Shown here piece by piece: positions 10,377 through 21,611 of a DNA stretch of 64,000 nt (position 1 is its first letter; every line of letters begins with the position of its first letter). The stretch is taken from positions 251,541,741 through 251,605,740 of the forward strand of contig CM041465.1 of assembly GCA_023213395.1 (NCBI GenBank), written 5' to 3'. The position numbers were made by a program, and so were the translations under genes. The stretch is from Cycas panzhihuaensis. Its lineage: Eukaryota > Cycadophyta. The notes beneath the pieces are model-generated. The model searched no databases and was not told the DNA's origin. It was given only the letters and a program-made list of their open reading frames with translations.

Positions 10377-11400
10377 TTACGAATCCCATAGTTTGTAAAC
10401 TTTATTTTGATCAGAATACCCCACAAATATGCACTTTAAACTCTTGTGATCCAGCTCTTTGCGATTTTCGTCTAAGATGTGTGCATATGCTATGCACCTA
10501 AATGTTTTCAAATGACTAATGGTTGGTTTATGACTAATCCATTTTTCCTTGAGAGTCATGCCTTGAACTGCTTGAGTGGGTACCCTATTTAGAATATAAA
10601 CAACAATTGCAACAACTTCTACCCAAAACATTGGCGACAAGTTTTTTGAATGCACCATGCACCTTGCCATCTCCATCATGGTATAATTCTCTCTCTACAA
10701 CACCATTTCATTGTGGGATATATAGGACTATAAACTCTCATTTTATACTATGATCTTGGCAGAACTGATTAAATGCATAATTGTCATATTTTTTTCCATT
10801 GTCACTCGATATTTTTATCTTTTTATCACATTCATTTTCAACACTTACTTTCCAATCACAAAAGCAGTCAAACACATTTGACTTGTTCTTCAGGAAATAC
10901 ACCCAGGCCTTCCTGGTGTAGTCATCTACAAACACCAAAATATATTGAACTTCAAATATGGAAGGGTTTGAGAGTGGCCCCATCAAGTCTGTATGCACGA
11001 ATTCAAGCTTCTCCTTGGCTCTCCAAGCATTGTCCTAAGAAAAAGGATAGCGGTGATGCTTCCCATATATACACCCTTCACACACACTATCTGAACATGA
11101 AACGCATGGTAATCCTTCCACTATTTTTAACCTTTTCATCAGTGTGATGCTTTTGTAATTAAGATGATGAGGATACATCACCAACACCTTCAACTGGTAA
11201 CACGCAAGTATCTCCAAGGATAATATCAGCATTACTAGGATCTACACTCCATACATTAATGTTTTGCTTCTAGAAAGAGATGTGCTTCTAAGCTCCAGAG
11301 TCCAAAATCCAATAGTCTCTTTGACTTGACTCGGCTGACACTTTGACATAGTGTGCTACTATGCTTTTCCCTTTATTACCATGGCTAGCTTTGCACATTT
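10377..11400 (-). pseudogene. Copia I integrase remnant
   Basis: Frames at 11035-11232 (zinc/GAG_pre-integrase region with VCEGCIYGKHHRYPFS), 10738-10998 (core: MHTDLMGPL, FVDDYTRKAWVYFLK, SSDNGKKYDNY) and 10377-10679 (EMARCMVHSKNL, YILNRVPTQAV, LKTFRCIAYAHI, KCIFVGYSDQNKVYKLW) are successive parts of one integrase. GGGE is altered to NGKK in the core block, and frames do not join. Confidence 0.87.
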
Positions 11401-11559
11401 GTCCCATCTTTTGAACCAACCGTTCTTTTCTCTATGGCCTTCCTTCTTATAGTAATTGCATTTGTTAGTGAATTTCTTCTTCTCCCGAGATTCTTCCGTT
11501 GTCCTCTATGTGAACTCCTCCTAAACAATCTCTCTCCTCTACGTCTTCATGAATGACGC

Positions 11560-12164
11560 CTGACTTGAATTGGAATCACCAAGCCTCCCATGATGTTTAA
11601 GCTTGGCATCCTCAACTAGAATAAGATTCTTTATACTATCAAATGTCTCACCCTCCATCAACTCATCTGTACCATCGATGATCTCGAAATTGCAAATGCA
11701 ACTAGTGGTTTTGACATAATTACCACAAACAATAGTGCATCATCCATCGAATTTGGTTTTAACTCCTCTGTCTTATTCTTTAGATTAGTGAATTTGTTTA
11801 GGTAGGCACTTATGTTGGTCTCATCTTCTACTATAGAATTGAGAAGCTCCAACATCAAAGCTAGACATCTATTCATCTTTTTCTTCTCAAAGGTTTCACA
11901 CAAGTTTGACCAAATTTCATTTGGTTGGTCAAGGTTATGAACCAATGCTCTCTAGTCTAGCACTAGTGATAGTTTCAACAATCTAACTACCATGAACTGC
12001 TTCTCCTCAAGTCGAACTCGTTCTTTGTGGTCGAGCAGAATTGCATCCACTTTTGCCTTTGTTATTGCCCAAAGTTGGTTTACCATCAATATTAACTTCA
12101 TATTAGCCTTCCAGTTGCTCAAGTTATTGCCATTAAAGATAACTTTGGGCATCAACCTATCCAT
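11560..12164 (-). pseudogene. Copia I gag remnant
   Basis: Gag starts at MDRLMPKVIFNGNNLSNW (12164, minus strand) and continues in 11658-11945 with DQPNEIWSNLCETFEKKKMN and LNSIVEDETNISAYLNKF. It belongs to the UBN2/gag group but is distinct from the A/F/G/K gag. The start is supported by the typical opening followed by the NWKANM block. Confidence 0.8.
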
Positions 12165-13706
12165 TCTCGAGAAACGGGCTTCAAAATTAAGTCAATATCA
12201 CCAGACTACTAGACCTATAAACCTTTGGACAACACCCACTTCACTGTGTTTACTTTCTTCTCAAGCACATATGTCAGGGTACATGAACTAATGGTTATGC
12301 AAGCCAGAACCGCCCACCAATAGTCAACTCCACAACAATTGGCCCTAAGTTCATTCTCCAAAATTCTCCAAATGCTCAAATAACTCTGAAAACTACTTAA
12401 AAAACCATAAAATATGCTTCACAAAGAGGAAAGTTTAACATAGCAGTGGTCATATGGCTTCCAAATCAGATTTCAATTGAAGAATGGCATCAAAGGATCT
12501 CTAGATTGATCACCAACACTCGATGTATTCACTCAATAATGTTTCAAAGGCTACAAATCCAATTTATATTGGAATATGCCAAAAGGCATATTCCAATATT
12601 GGTGGCTATCCAAAAAAGGCCACATGCCCTTTCACTTAACCCATGTGATGTAAATCATAAAATAATATACATTAAGGGTCAACTAAGGTTTATCAACCTT
12701 AATACATGTCAACCATCACTTAACATGTTATTTCGAACTTCAAACATCATGAGTCAAAGGGTGTGGTAGCTGCAAGATTGGTTACGGCCTACGCAGGTCT
12801 TCCTAAGCTCCCACGACTTATCTACACCAACTACAACTGGGAAAATCACTCATACTCAGTCCAACATACATTTAACAAGTCTTGGTTTGGTCTTATGTAG
12901 TAAAATCTCACAACATGAAGAGAAACAGGGCTGCAAGCTCTCAAAGTCACCCAATCTCCAACACACAACACACTCAGAATAGTCCATATTATAGCCTTAA
13001 ATGTTGTTCAATATCCTTCTTACAGACAAAAAGCCTCCTTAAACAGATACAATCTCACTCTCAGGTAAGGAAACTTGGCTTTCTTGATGTAAATTATTGA
13101 TTTTTAATGCTAAATATAATTGAATTCCTTCAAAATAGAGCAAAACTTACTTGAATGATATGCAGTAATGCCCAACATTGCTAGATCTCCATCAAAATGT
13201 GCTCTGTTGGCCTTAGGCAGTGCCCAACACATCCAACCAACTCCAGATGACCCCACAATGAGTGAATTCGATCCACAAAAGGCTTGCAAGTCTGATTTTT
13301 TTTTCTGACCCCAAACAATGTACTAACCTTGTTAATAGGCGAGTTTCACCTTCTCAACCACCATTGACTACTGTGCTTGCTCCTGCAAGTTGTTGGAGAA
13401 GATAAGTCCTCAAGAAAACTTGGGTTTTGATGGCTTCACCTGGCAACCTATGATCTCATCGCTCCATCCAACTTTGGCCTCAACTATGTAGGACCCTACA
13501 ACTCTGATACCATGTAGGAGTTGCCATGGTGCCAAAAGACCTAAGTGGAATTGGTCTTGACACAACCCACTGACATGCCTGAGATCAACCCTAGGTTGGT
13601 ACACCCACAGAACCGAGACGACGGGTTAGATACATTAGACAAGGATCAGGGTATTCCAACACACACCCCCAAACCGAACTCAAGGTGACTCGAACCCTGG
13701 CACCTG
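12165..13706 (-). other. Long leader of Copia I
   Basis: About 1.5 kb lies between gag and the PBS, unusually long for Copia. It has no coding sequence I recognise. It contains a 15-bp perfect inverted repeat (12566-12599) and an internal second PBS-like sequence (13501-13512). It may include a foreign insertion or an expanded leader. Confidence 0.6.
12566..12599. repeat. Perfect 15-bp inverted repeat
   Basis: Arms 12566-12580 and 12585-12599 (TATTGGAATATGCC core) are exact reverse complements around an AAAA loop. A second, looser inverted repeat (ATTAAGG and CCTTAAT) follows within about 100 bp at 12670-12702. It could be a remnant of a small inverted-repeat element or an RNA hairpin of the leader. 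Confidence 0.8.
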
Positions 13707-13717
13707 CTATGATACCA
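13707..13717 (-). promoter_or_regulatory. Primer-binding site of Copia I
   Basis: The minus strand reads TGGTATCATAGCAGGTG right after the 5' LTR, one step from the plant tRNA-Met PBS consensus. Confidence 0.85.
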
Positions 13718-14059
13718 TGTTAAGAAACATGAATGAATGCATACATATTTACACTCCATAGAATCTTAACCATACACAACAATCAAACAAAATAAACAAA
13801 AAACAATTACACGATACAAAGGATATACATGGGAAACCCTTTCGAGAAAAAACTCACCACAAAGATCTATCGATCACATTTATTCCAACTTGATTGATTT
13901 GAATATACAAGGGACTCTAGGATATTTAAAATCCCTTAAGAGGTGTCAACCGTTAAGGGTTGTGACTCTCTATATAACTTGCACCATTTTGTTAATCATA
14001 GAATTAAACCACCACATTAACATTAACAAGTAGCTTAATAATTAACTGCCATCCTAACA
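13718..14059 (-). repeat. 5' LTR of Copia I
   Basis: This 342-bp repeat partners 8056-8397, with clear divergence by substitutions. The PBS lies directly to its left. Confidence 0.95.
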
Positions 14060-14064
14060 TTTCA

Positions 14065-15530
14065 TCTAGGGCATTTGCCGCATATTGAATTCCACTAATG
14101 GGTCTTTGCCTATGAAAGGATTTACTATCAAGGTGATGCAAAGAAGGAAATAGTTCACTATCATTGGTAAGGGTGTTCTTCAGGGATTGCGCAAAGACTA
14201 TATTTAAAGGGTATCTCTTGGAGAAAGAAAAGACTAGGCGAGACCCAGTTAGGGTGCACCATAGGGATAACCATGAGTATTTCTAATATCCGTGGGGATA
14301 ACTATTGTTCACCCAAGGGATGATAACATGATAAATAGATAAAGGCACCAACGCGCTGTTAGGTCCTGCGGCATCATGCCTCCCTCTTTTGTCATCTTGC
14401 ACGAGGTGACTCCTTTGACTTGTGATTTGCATATTGTGCTCTCACGAATTGTCTCTCTCAGAGAATGGTATGTCCTATCATGGCTTATGTTTCTCAGACA
14501 ATGTCTCTTCTTCCCACTATAGGTCATGAGCTACTCGTAATGTTCTAATAATCCTTTTGCTTCAAATTTGGTTGTCCATGATTTTTTGATCCTGTTGTTT
14601 CCACCACCTCAGGAACATTCGTAATAAATCGCTACCTAGCAATCTGTGAATTTGTAATAGAGGAGATTTTTAGGGAGTTGAAACTGCCATCATAGAATTA
14701 GTCAACATGATTTGATCCTGCATCAAAGGAAGATGATTAGACACAGATCCCTCACATGATGCCAACAGATGATTAGATGTAGGCTGTGAGACCATTTGCA
14801 TGAAATTAGTTGTCCAAATTGTCGCACAGGTAGATCAGTAGGACGAAGAGATTAGTCTGTGGGACATAGCAGATGAGACCCTAGAGAGTTGAGTCAGGGG
14901 GCTTATCACACTATGAGACTACAACACTAAGATGGAGTTGAAGTGCCAAAACAAAGAAGACAATCAATGTTGTGTTAATAAAGACATAATCCATCTAGTG
15001 AAGAGGAAATCTGTGATAAGCAGGTAGGGTTACTCTCATGTGCGATAGCTTGTCGCTTGTCAAAGCCGTTGCTTGAAGTTGACTTCACAGATCTAGACTT
15101 AGTCACAGAGTTGATTTACTGGCAAGGGAAAAAATTTATTTTTTCCTAAAGTTTTGCATATTGAACCAAATTGGGTTTTTCATTGGAGTCTATTGCCCCT
15201 TTTCCTAGTCACGCGGTGACTTGTATATGATCAAGGGCTCAAGGTGAGAAAGGGGCTTAAAACCCCTTTATTATTTATTTATTTCCCAATTTGTGTCTTC
15301 AAAGGGGGCACCTAGACATTTTTGTCCATAACCCGAGTTGTAGGTACCAGATTGCAGTGTCGTCTGAACCATTGGAATCCTAGTTTAGAAGATTGTTGCA
15401 AGTGGTCATATCTAATAGTTTTAACCAGTGGATGATATAGATTTTAATTGATGAAGCTACATCTTCTATTAACCAAATTGTTTTTTCAGTATCCATAGTT
15501 ACATGAAGGAATTTAATTGAGCCATTTGAG
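14065..15530 (+). other. Element B interior before gag
   Basis: About 1.5 kb of B resumes after Copia I. I see no pol domain and no convincing reading frame. It probably represents leader or decayed coding sequence of B. Confidence 0.5.
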
Positions 15531-15531
15531 A

Positions 15532-16230
15532 TGGCTAACGAAGTGCATATCTCATTAGAAAAATCGGACCCCGATGAAGGAATAGAATGGACAATGATGT
15601 TAGATGCCTACTTCAACATTCAACCAATGGTTGAACAAAAGAAGATTCCTTTTGCATCCTAGTAACTAAGTGGTAATGGACTAAATTGGTTTAGGCAGTT
15701 TTGCAGAACCTATGAGGACTTAAGAGTACTTTAAGTGGTCATTTCTAAAAAAGTGATATAGGACAATTTTAAAGGAAGGTGGTTCTAGACTAGTTTCAAG
15801 TAAAGTGATAAATAGAAATTTGCAAAGAAAACTTGAGAACTAAAGAGGGCACATCTGGAGTCTAAAGCTCGAAGACTAAAAAGAAAAACAGAGACAATTT
15901 TTTTTAGTCTGGATCATGAGGATAATATGATGCATTGGGTAGAAACACTCAACACTTATTTGCGAATACATGTGGAGTACAAAAATTGAAGTGTATAAAC
16001 CATTGTTAAAATGCTTCCTAGAAGGAAGAGCTCTTGATTGGTTCATTAATTGGTTAGAAAAAGTATTTTCTGATTAGTATTTCTTTCAAGATGCATGTAT
16101 CAAAACTTTTCATGAGGATATCGAAGCATCAAAGTTGCTAGATGAATTGGCAGAAACAAAAGAAGAAGAACAAACTATAATTGACGAGGTCTCAAAGACC
16201 TTGCAGGAACATGAATAAGAACTAGTTCAA
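15532..16230 (+). pseudogene. Element B gag-like remnants (two segments)
   Basis: Plus-strand translation from 15532 reads MANEVHISLEKSDPDEG, then EWTMMLDAYFNI and LSGNGLNWFRQF, matching the Retrotrans_gag pattern (YF...A...L.G.A..WF). About 250 bp later a second similar segment appears: MHWVETLNTYLRIHV, then LEGRALDWFINWLEKVF and an acidic tail rich in E and K. Stops and frame changes separate them. The two may be parts of one gag broken by indels, or a duplicated gag. No RT or integrase follows. Confidence 0.65.
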
Positions 16231-16449
16231 GGTAAACAACATGGCTGCTCAAAAGACCCAAAGTAGGCACATATGATGTCTGATCTGATCACTTGGTGGA
16301 AGAGTCTCACGAGAGGCAAATTGAGATCAAGGAAGAAACCCAAGGAGAAGTTACACAGGAACAATGTGAAGACGTGGAAAAGTGAGCAAAAGAACAACTA
16401 GTGGATGTGAAACAATCTAAAGAAGAACTTCATTAAGCCACATGCAAAT

Positions 16450-17420
16450 CCAACAAGGTAATCAAGGTAGCTCTCGATCCTATGTTGTACATGCACATTT
16501 CATTTGGTAGTTTTATCTATCCTCTCTCATTTCCTAGTTCAGTGCTTTCTTTTCCTATCCCATAGTTAGCCAAAATCCTAATCCCCTTAGCTCTCATTTC
16601 ATCATAGGACAAATCCCAATCTCCTTATACAACCTTAGTTTAATGCTACTTTTAAGCACCCCTTTTCCCCCTAGAAATTTTCCTCATTAGGTTATTCTAA
16701 ACCTTCCATCCTCAATTCATTGGGTTTCATCTCTTAGTATAATGATTAACCCCTACAATATCCTATTTGGTCAATTCCAACCCTCTTCTTTTCAATACTA
16801 CCAATATTCCTTTCTTCTACTAAAACCTTTAATTGGTTTGAATGCCATTTCTAAAATCCTATTAAAGTCTTTTTTTCATAAATAACGTCTATTGTGAATC
16901 CCTTATCCATCTTTTCCGTCGAAGAGTTCTTGTGGCCCAACAAACACTTTCATCTCTATTCAAGGCAAGCTCGAAACCTCATCCTTTCTTTCTATGCCTT
17001 CAAAGCTATGGCTAATCACCATTCAAAATCCCACTTCTTTCTTTTCTTTTTATAATAAGCAATCATCATTTTAGGATCCTTACGATCAGTTTTTTTTCAA
17101 AATCCCCACAAAATATCTGAGTATTCTAATCACCTCCCATTCCATAAACTATTCCATTTAAGGACAAAATGTGCAAACACAAGGCAAGATCAAGACAAGG
17201 CATCCAAGGCACCTCACAGGTCCTAGGATCACTTTAATATAGGACAAGAGACAACATGTGCTTGGCCCCAGGAACAAGAATCAACAAATTCAAGACACTT
17301 ATCTATGAGATCTAATAGAAGCCGCAAGATTAGATCCAATCTTTACGACATACAAGACCTAGCAAGAGGCAATTGGAAGATATGGTCAAGGCTGGACCAA
17401 ACCATGCTACAAGGAATTCC
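16450..17420 (+). other. Element B 3' untranslated interior
   Basis: This is pyrimidine-rich, non-coding sequence with many CTTTTC/TTTCC runs between the gag remnants and the PPT. No pol domain is seen in any frame. Confidence 0.55.
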
Positions 17421-17462
17421 TAATACTTTGAGGGCAGAGTATTATTTTAAGGGGAGGGGAAT
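17421..17462 (+). promoter_or_regulatory. PPT of element B preceded by AGGG hairpin
   Basis: The PPT AAGGGGAGGGGAAT runs up to the 3' LTR. Just upstream, 17421-17430 (TAATACTTTG) pairs with 17435-17444 (CAGAGTATTA) around the loop AGGG, a 10-bp stem with one G-U pair. The same loop and position recur in E, H and J. Confidence 0.75.
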
Positions 17463-17942
17463 TGTAGAATTCCCAAATGAAGAGGAAGTCAGTTTTCTAA
17501 GATAAGGGGAATTATTATTTAATTATATTTATTATGAAGTCGATATTTTAAGAGAGAGAATTAGGAGTTAAGAGATACAAATGAAGGCTATAAATAGGGA
17601 AGCCTTGTTCATTTGTATTCAATCTCAAAGAATATTATTACTTGGGATAATGGCTTCGCACCATTAGGGCACATCCATGCCTTTTGGAGGATTGCTCTTG
17701 CCTCAAAGAGGGTTTCAACTATTGTTGGATGTTGTACCAGTTTCTGTTATTTTGATATTATTATTTATTACTTCAATTTTTGTTGTTATTTTTAAACGTA
17801 TGGATGTTATACTACATGGATAGATGAACTATGTCTATTAAGTAATATTTTATGAGAATTTACCACTATAATTGTATGCTATCTGTTGTGAATGTATGTG
17901 ATTGTTACCATTATCTTTCGCTTGAGATTTAGGCCCACTACA
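17463..17942 (+). repeat. 3' LTR of element B
   Basis: This 480-bp repeat starts TGTAG and ends CTACA. The TATA box TATAAATA is at 17589-17596. The last five bases before and after the element give the target duplication. Confidence 0.93.
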
Positions 17943-17947
17943 GAAGC

Positions 17948-17975
17948 GAAATGTGAGCTACCTTAATGTCTTTGG
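17948..17975 (+). pseudogene. Copia D integrase, short island between B and C
   Basis: These 28 bp read R-N-V-S-Y-L-N-V-F-G in the frame continuing from 7405, the SHLKVFG block of the Copia integrase region. The island is bounded by the TSD of B on the left, and its last five bases TTTGG are the TSD of C. Confidence 0.85.
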
Positions 17976-18340
17976 TGAAGAGAAAATATAACCGTAGAAG
18001 CAATGTACTGATAGAACTTTAAACCATGCAAAGAACAAATAGCATAAACAAGACAAGCACCCAATAAAGAACACCAGGAGATTCAGGTCTAAGCATAGAC
18101 CTTTTATTAATCTGAGTAATAGCTAAAGAATTACAGAGATGAATAAACCCCAACTCTTCTCTTCGACTCATCAAAGACTCATCCACACCCATGTTACATG
18201 TGCCGTTACATGAGAATATATAGACACAATATTACAAGATACCGCCTTGCAGTTTTACAATACAATGGGCATAAACCACGGGCCGACAAAGACACGCCTA
18301 TACCTATGTAACACTTGCAAAGTGTTTAACATATCTAACA
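17976..18340 (-). repeat. 3' LTR of Copia C
   Basis: This 365-bp repeat starts TGAAGAG and ends CTAACA. It lacks about 33 bp present in the partner near 22760-22795. Confidence 0.95.
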
Positions 18341-18368
18341 ATCTCCCACTTGTTGAACACTTTACAAG
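18314..18368 (-). promoter_or_regulatory. PPT of Copia C inside an inverted repeat
   Basis: The minus-strand PPT AAGTGGGAGAT abuts the 3' LTR at 18340/18341. Arms of 18 nt at 18314-18331 and 18351-18368 are complementary apart from one G-U pair and one mismatch. At the mismatch the other LTR copy (near 22818) carries the base that would pair, so the ancestral stem was probably complete. Confidence 0.75.
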
Positions 18369-18399
18369 AAACCTGCATACACAACTACTTAATACCAAA

Positions 18400-19293
18400 A
18401 TCACAAACACCCATTGCATTTCTACACCATTTGAATTTTTCTGTGCTAACAATCTTGGTCAATGAGCCTGCAACATTCTCTTGTGTAGTAATCTTCTGCA
18501 AATGTACCTTGTGATCTTGTACCATTTCTCTCACAAAATGGAACTGCACATCAATATGTTTCTACTGAGTATGAAAAATGGGGTTCTTTGCAAGGTAGAT
18601 TATACTTTGACTATCACACCCTATCCTCATAGCATTCTGCTTAAAGCCAATATCTGTGCATAATCTCTGTAACCAAATCGCTTCCTTGCACGCATGAGTA
18701 GCTGCCATATACTCTGCTTTTATGCTAAAAAGTACCACAACTTGTTGTCTTTTACTCATCCAACTAACTGCGCCACCACAAAGGGTAAAAACATACCCAC
18801 TTGTAGATCTTCTACTGTCAAGATCTCCAGCCCAATCAACATCAATAAAACCTCTCAGGTTCACTGTTCTACTCTCCATGGGATCTCCTTGATAGCAAAT
18901 TCCATAGTCTGATATACCCCGCAGATACCTGAAAGTCCTTTTTGCAACCACCCAATGCTCCCTGCTTGGGTTTGACATATACCTGCTAACTACTCCCACT
19001 GCATGGGCAATGTCTAGTCGAGTGTAAACCATCACATACATCAGGATACCAACAACACTAGCATTAGGGACAAATGCCATGTCTTCAACTTCTTGATGAG
19101 TCTTTGGGCATTGTTCAACTGATAATTTTAAACCAACAGGAAGAGCAACATTAACCGATTTACTATCCTGCAACCTGAACCGTTGCAATATTGTCTCAAT
19201 GTACTGTTTTTGGCTAAGCCAAATCTTCCTGTTTCTCCTATCCCTTTTAATCTCAATGCCCAAAATAAAATGTGCAGCACCAAGATCCTTCAT
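18400..19293 (-). pseudogene. Copia C RT C-terminal part and RNase H
   Basis: The 243-codon frame 18562-19293 starts MKDLGAAHFILGIEI, includes SQKQYIETILQRF, then the RNase H part with FIDVDWAGDLDSRRSTSGYV, SKRQ, IKAEYMAATHACKEAIWL and CDSQSIIYLAKNP. Acidic residues of the RNase H active site are present (D of DVDWAGD, E of AEYMA, D of CDSQS). A stop at HTQ ends this frame, and the tail (KHIDVQFHFVRE, LTKIVSTEKF) continues to about 18400. It would have degraded template RNA in the particle. Confidence 0.9.
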
Positions 19294-19899
19294 CTCAAAA
19301 TGAGATGCCAGTTTTTCACAAGTTGATTCATTTCTTTATTGTTACCAACTAAAAGGATGTCATCAACATATAAAGCCAAAATAACAAAATGATCAGCAAT
19401 AATAAACACAATGATCTGCTTTGCTACGCACAAAGCCAGCCAACATATGTGAATCAAACTTCTGATACCACATCCTTGGTGACTGTTTCAAGCTGTATAA
19501 TGACTTCTTCAACCTAAACACCATATTCTCCTTGCCTGCAACTTCAAACTCTTTAGGCTACAACATATAAATTTCTTCCTTGAGGTCACCGTGAAGAAAT
19601 GTAATCTTCACATCCATTTGATCCACCTCAAGGTCATAGGTAGCTGCTATAACCAACAAAAATCTAATTGAAGCAACTTTTGCAACAGGAGAAAATACCT
19701 CACCAAAATCTATTCCCTTGACCTGGGAATAGCCCTTTGCTACCAAGCGAGCCTTGTACTTTTCCACACTACCATCTGCCCGAAACTTCTTCTTGAAGAT
19801 CCATTTGTTATCAACAGGTTTTCTACCATTAGGCAGATTCGCCAAATCCCATGTGTTATTTTTGTCCAAGGCCATCATTTCTTCTTGCATGGCTTTCAT
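19294..19899 (-). pseudogene. Copia C RT N-terminal part
   Basis: The frame 19558-19899 reads [60 protein letters not shown] and MDVKITFLHGDLKEEIYM. Past a stop at about 19557 the palm continues leftward, with the YVDDILLVGNN polymerase box at about 19340-19375. The cause of loss is a few stops rather than large damage. Confidence 0.88.
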
Positions 19900-20182
19900 C
19901 TAAAGTTGGCTCTCTTTCAACTCAAGAGCCTCCCAAACAGTACCTAGATCATCATCTATAGCAGATAAAATAAAAGAGGAGCGACAAAAGTCTTTAGGAA
20001 TATACCTATTAGATTGTCTTCTCTCACGAGTTGATCTCCTCAAGATGTGGGGTTCTTGAGGTTGAGCTACCTCTACAACTAGTTCTTCCTCTTCAACTGA
20101 CTCATATTCTGAGCAGAATCTTCATCCCTTACTTCAAATTGTATATTCTTAGAGTGTTCCTCCTTTGGTTCTTCATCCTGCT

Positions 20183-20700
20183 TTAGAGACTTGAACTCCT
20201 CTCTAAAGACAACATCACAACTGTACACAACCTTTTGTGTTTCAAGGTTATAAAGCTTATATCCTTTAACACCATCACCATAGCCAATGAAAATAGTCTT
20301 TTGTGCTTTGAAATCAAGCTTAGTCCTCTGCTATTTAGGAACATGCACAAAAGCTTCACAACCAAAAACTCTAAGATGACTAAGAGATGGTTCCTTACTA
20401 GACCACACTTCTTCAAGTGTTTTGTACACTAAGGCAGTTGTCGGTGATTTGTTTATCAAGTAGCTTGTAGTCATCAAAGCCTCAGCCCATAATTTCTTCT
20501 CTAATCCAACAACACTGAGCATACTCCTTGATCTCTCTAGCAAGGTCCTATTCATCCTTTCAACAACTCCATTCTACTGTGGTGTATAGGGAATTATCTT
20601 TTGCCTTGCTATCTCACACTGCTTATAGAACTGTTCAAACTCCTTTGAACAAAACTCTCCTTTGTTATCAGTTATCAATACCTTGATCTGCCTGTTACTC
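20183..20700 (-). pseudogene. Copia C integrase distal part
   Basis: The frame 20331-20555 reads NRTLLERSRSMLSVVGLEKK, WAEALMTTSYLINKSPTTAL, WSSKEPSLSHLRVFGCEAFV, the distal integrase region. Leftward, to 20183, the KGYVF-like linker follows with a frame change. Confidence 0.85.
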
Positions 20701-21600
20701 TAATTCTCGACCAAGGCCTTGAATTCTTTAAATTTACTGAAGACTTCGGATTTCAGCTTGAGAAAGTACAACCATGTCTTTCTCAAGAAATCATCTATGA
20801 ATGAGACAAAGTATTTGCACCCACCTAATGAGGGTACATCAACAGGTCCAAAAACATCGCTATGCACCAATTGCAGAATACCCTTTGCTCTCTTCGAGCT
20901 TGAAGGAAAACTGATTCGATTCTGTTTGCCATACACACAATGCTCACGGAAATCAAAATCAAAGGAGCCATTAATTCCACAGATGTCTTCTACCATACCT
21001 TTGGAGAAAAAATCATGGAGGCCTTTTTCTCTAATATGGCCCAATCTTTGATGCCACAACATAGTTTTACCAACAAGTGATATTTGAGCCCCACCTTCAT
21101 CATTGCTACTTTCTGTAATAACTGGATTGCAACTGCCAGCACACACTGTGCTTGCATCAAGCTTATATAGTGTTCCAAATCGAACCCCTCTTGCTAATAC
21201 CAATGCTCCTCGAACCATTCTGCAATTGTTTTTATTGAAAATCACTTCTATTTCTGCATCACCTAATTGACTGACAGACAATAGACTTATAGCCAAACCA
21301 AGAATATGACTCACATCAGGGATACTTTTAACTCTTCCATCCCCAAATCAAACCTTCACCCTTCCATGACCCACAATTTTGTATAGGTAATGATCCCCAA
21401 GAAATACTTCACCTCCATCAATACTTGTATATTCACAAAACCAATCCTTATAGGGAGTAACATGAAGCGAAGCACCATAGTCAATTAGCCAAGACTCAAC
21501 ATTTGACAACTTACCTGAGGTTGCCAAATAAACATCGCCATCAGCTTCACCAGAGGCTTTTTCTACTGTGGAAGAAATAGCTTTGGGTGATTTTTCCTTG
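20700..21600 (-). pseudogene. Copia C protease end, GAG_pre-integrase and integrase core
   Basis: The 204-codon frame 20700-21314 contains LLSVSQLGDAEIEV, the HQRLGHIREKGL histidine block, HCVYGKQNRISF and the core start LVHSDVFGPVDVPSLGG with FIDDFLRKTWLYFLKLKSEVF. The zinc pair H-H-C-C is partly visible (first C of the last pair changed near HC). Upstream, 21314-21600 holds the protease region, including W.IDYGAS-like text near 21480. Confidence 0.87.
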
Positions 21601-21611
21601 TCAACCTTGAC

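Larger units (their letters stand above)
8056..14059 (-). mobile_element. Copia element I, nested in B
   Basis: This is a minus-strand Copia element with LTRs at 8056-8397 and 13718-14059, both starting TGTTAAGAAAC and ending CTAACA, and a perfect duplication TTTCA (8051-8055, 14060-14064). Order from the right is a long leader of 1.5 kb, gag, integrase, RT and RNase H. Frames are broken throughout. It entered B after B had entered D, so it is at nesting depth three. Confidence 0.95.
7406..17942 (+). mobile_element. Element B, pol-less LTR element with gag remnants
   Basis: LTRs at 7406-7876 and 17463-17942 start TGTAG and end CTATA/CTACA. The flanking duplication is GAAGT / GAAGC (7401-7405, 17943-17947; one mismatch). 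Removing the nested Copia I (8056-14059 plus one TSD copy) leaves about 3.6 kb of interior with gag-like pieces but no reverse transcriptase or integrase that I can find. It therefore fits large non-autonomous LTR elements (LARD or TR-GAG type) mobilised by a Gypsy partner. It sits inside the integrase of Copia D. Confidence 0.9.
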
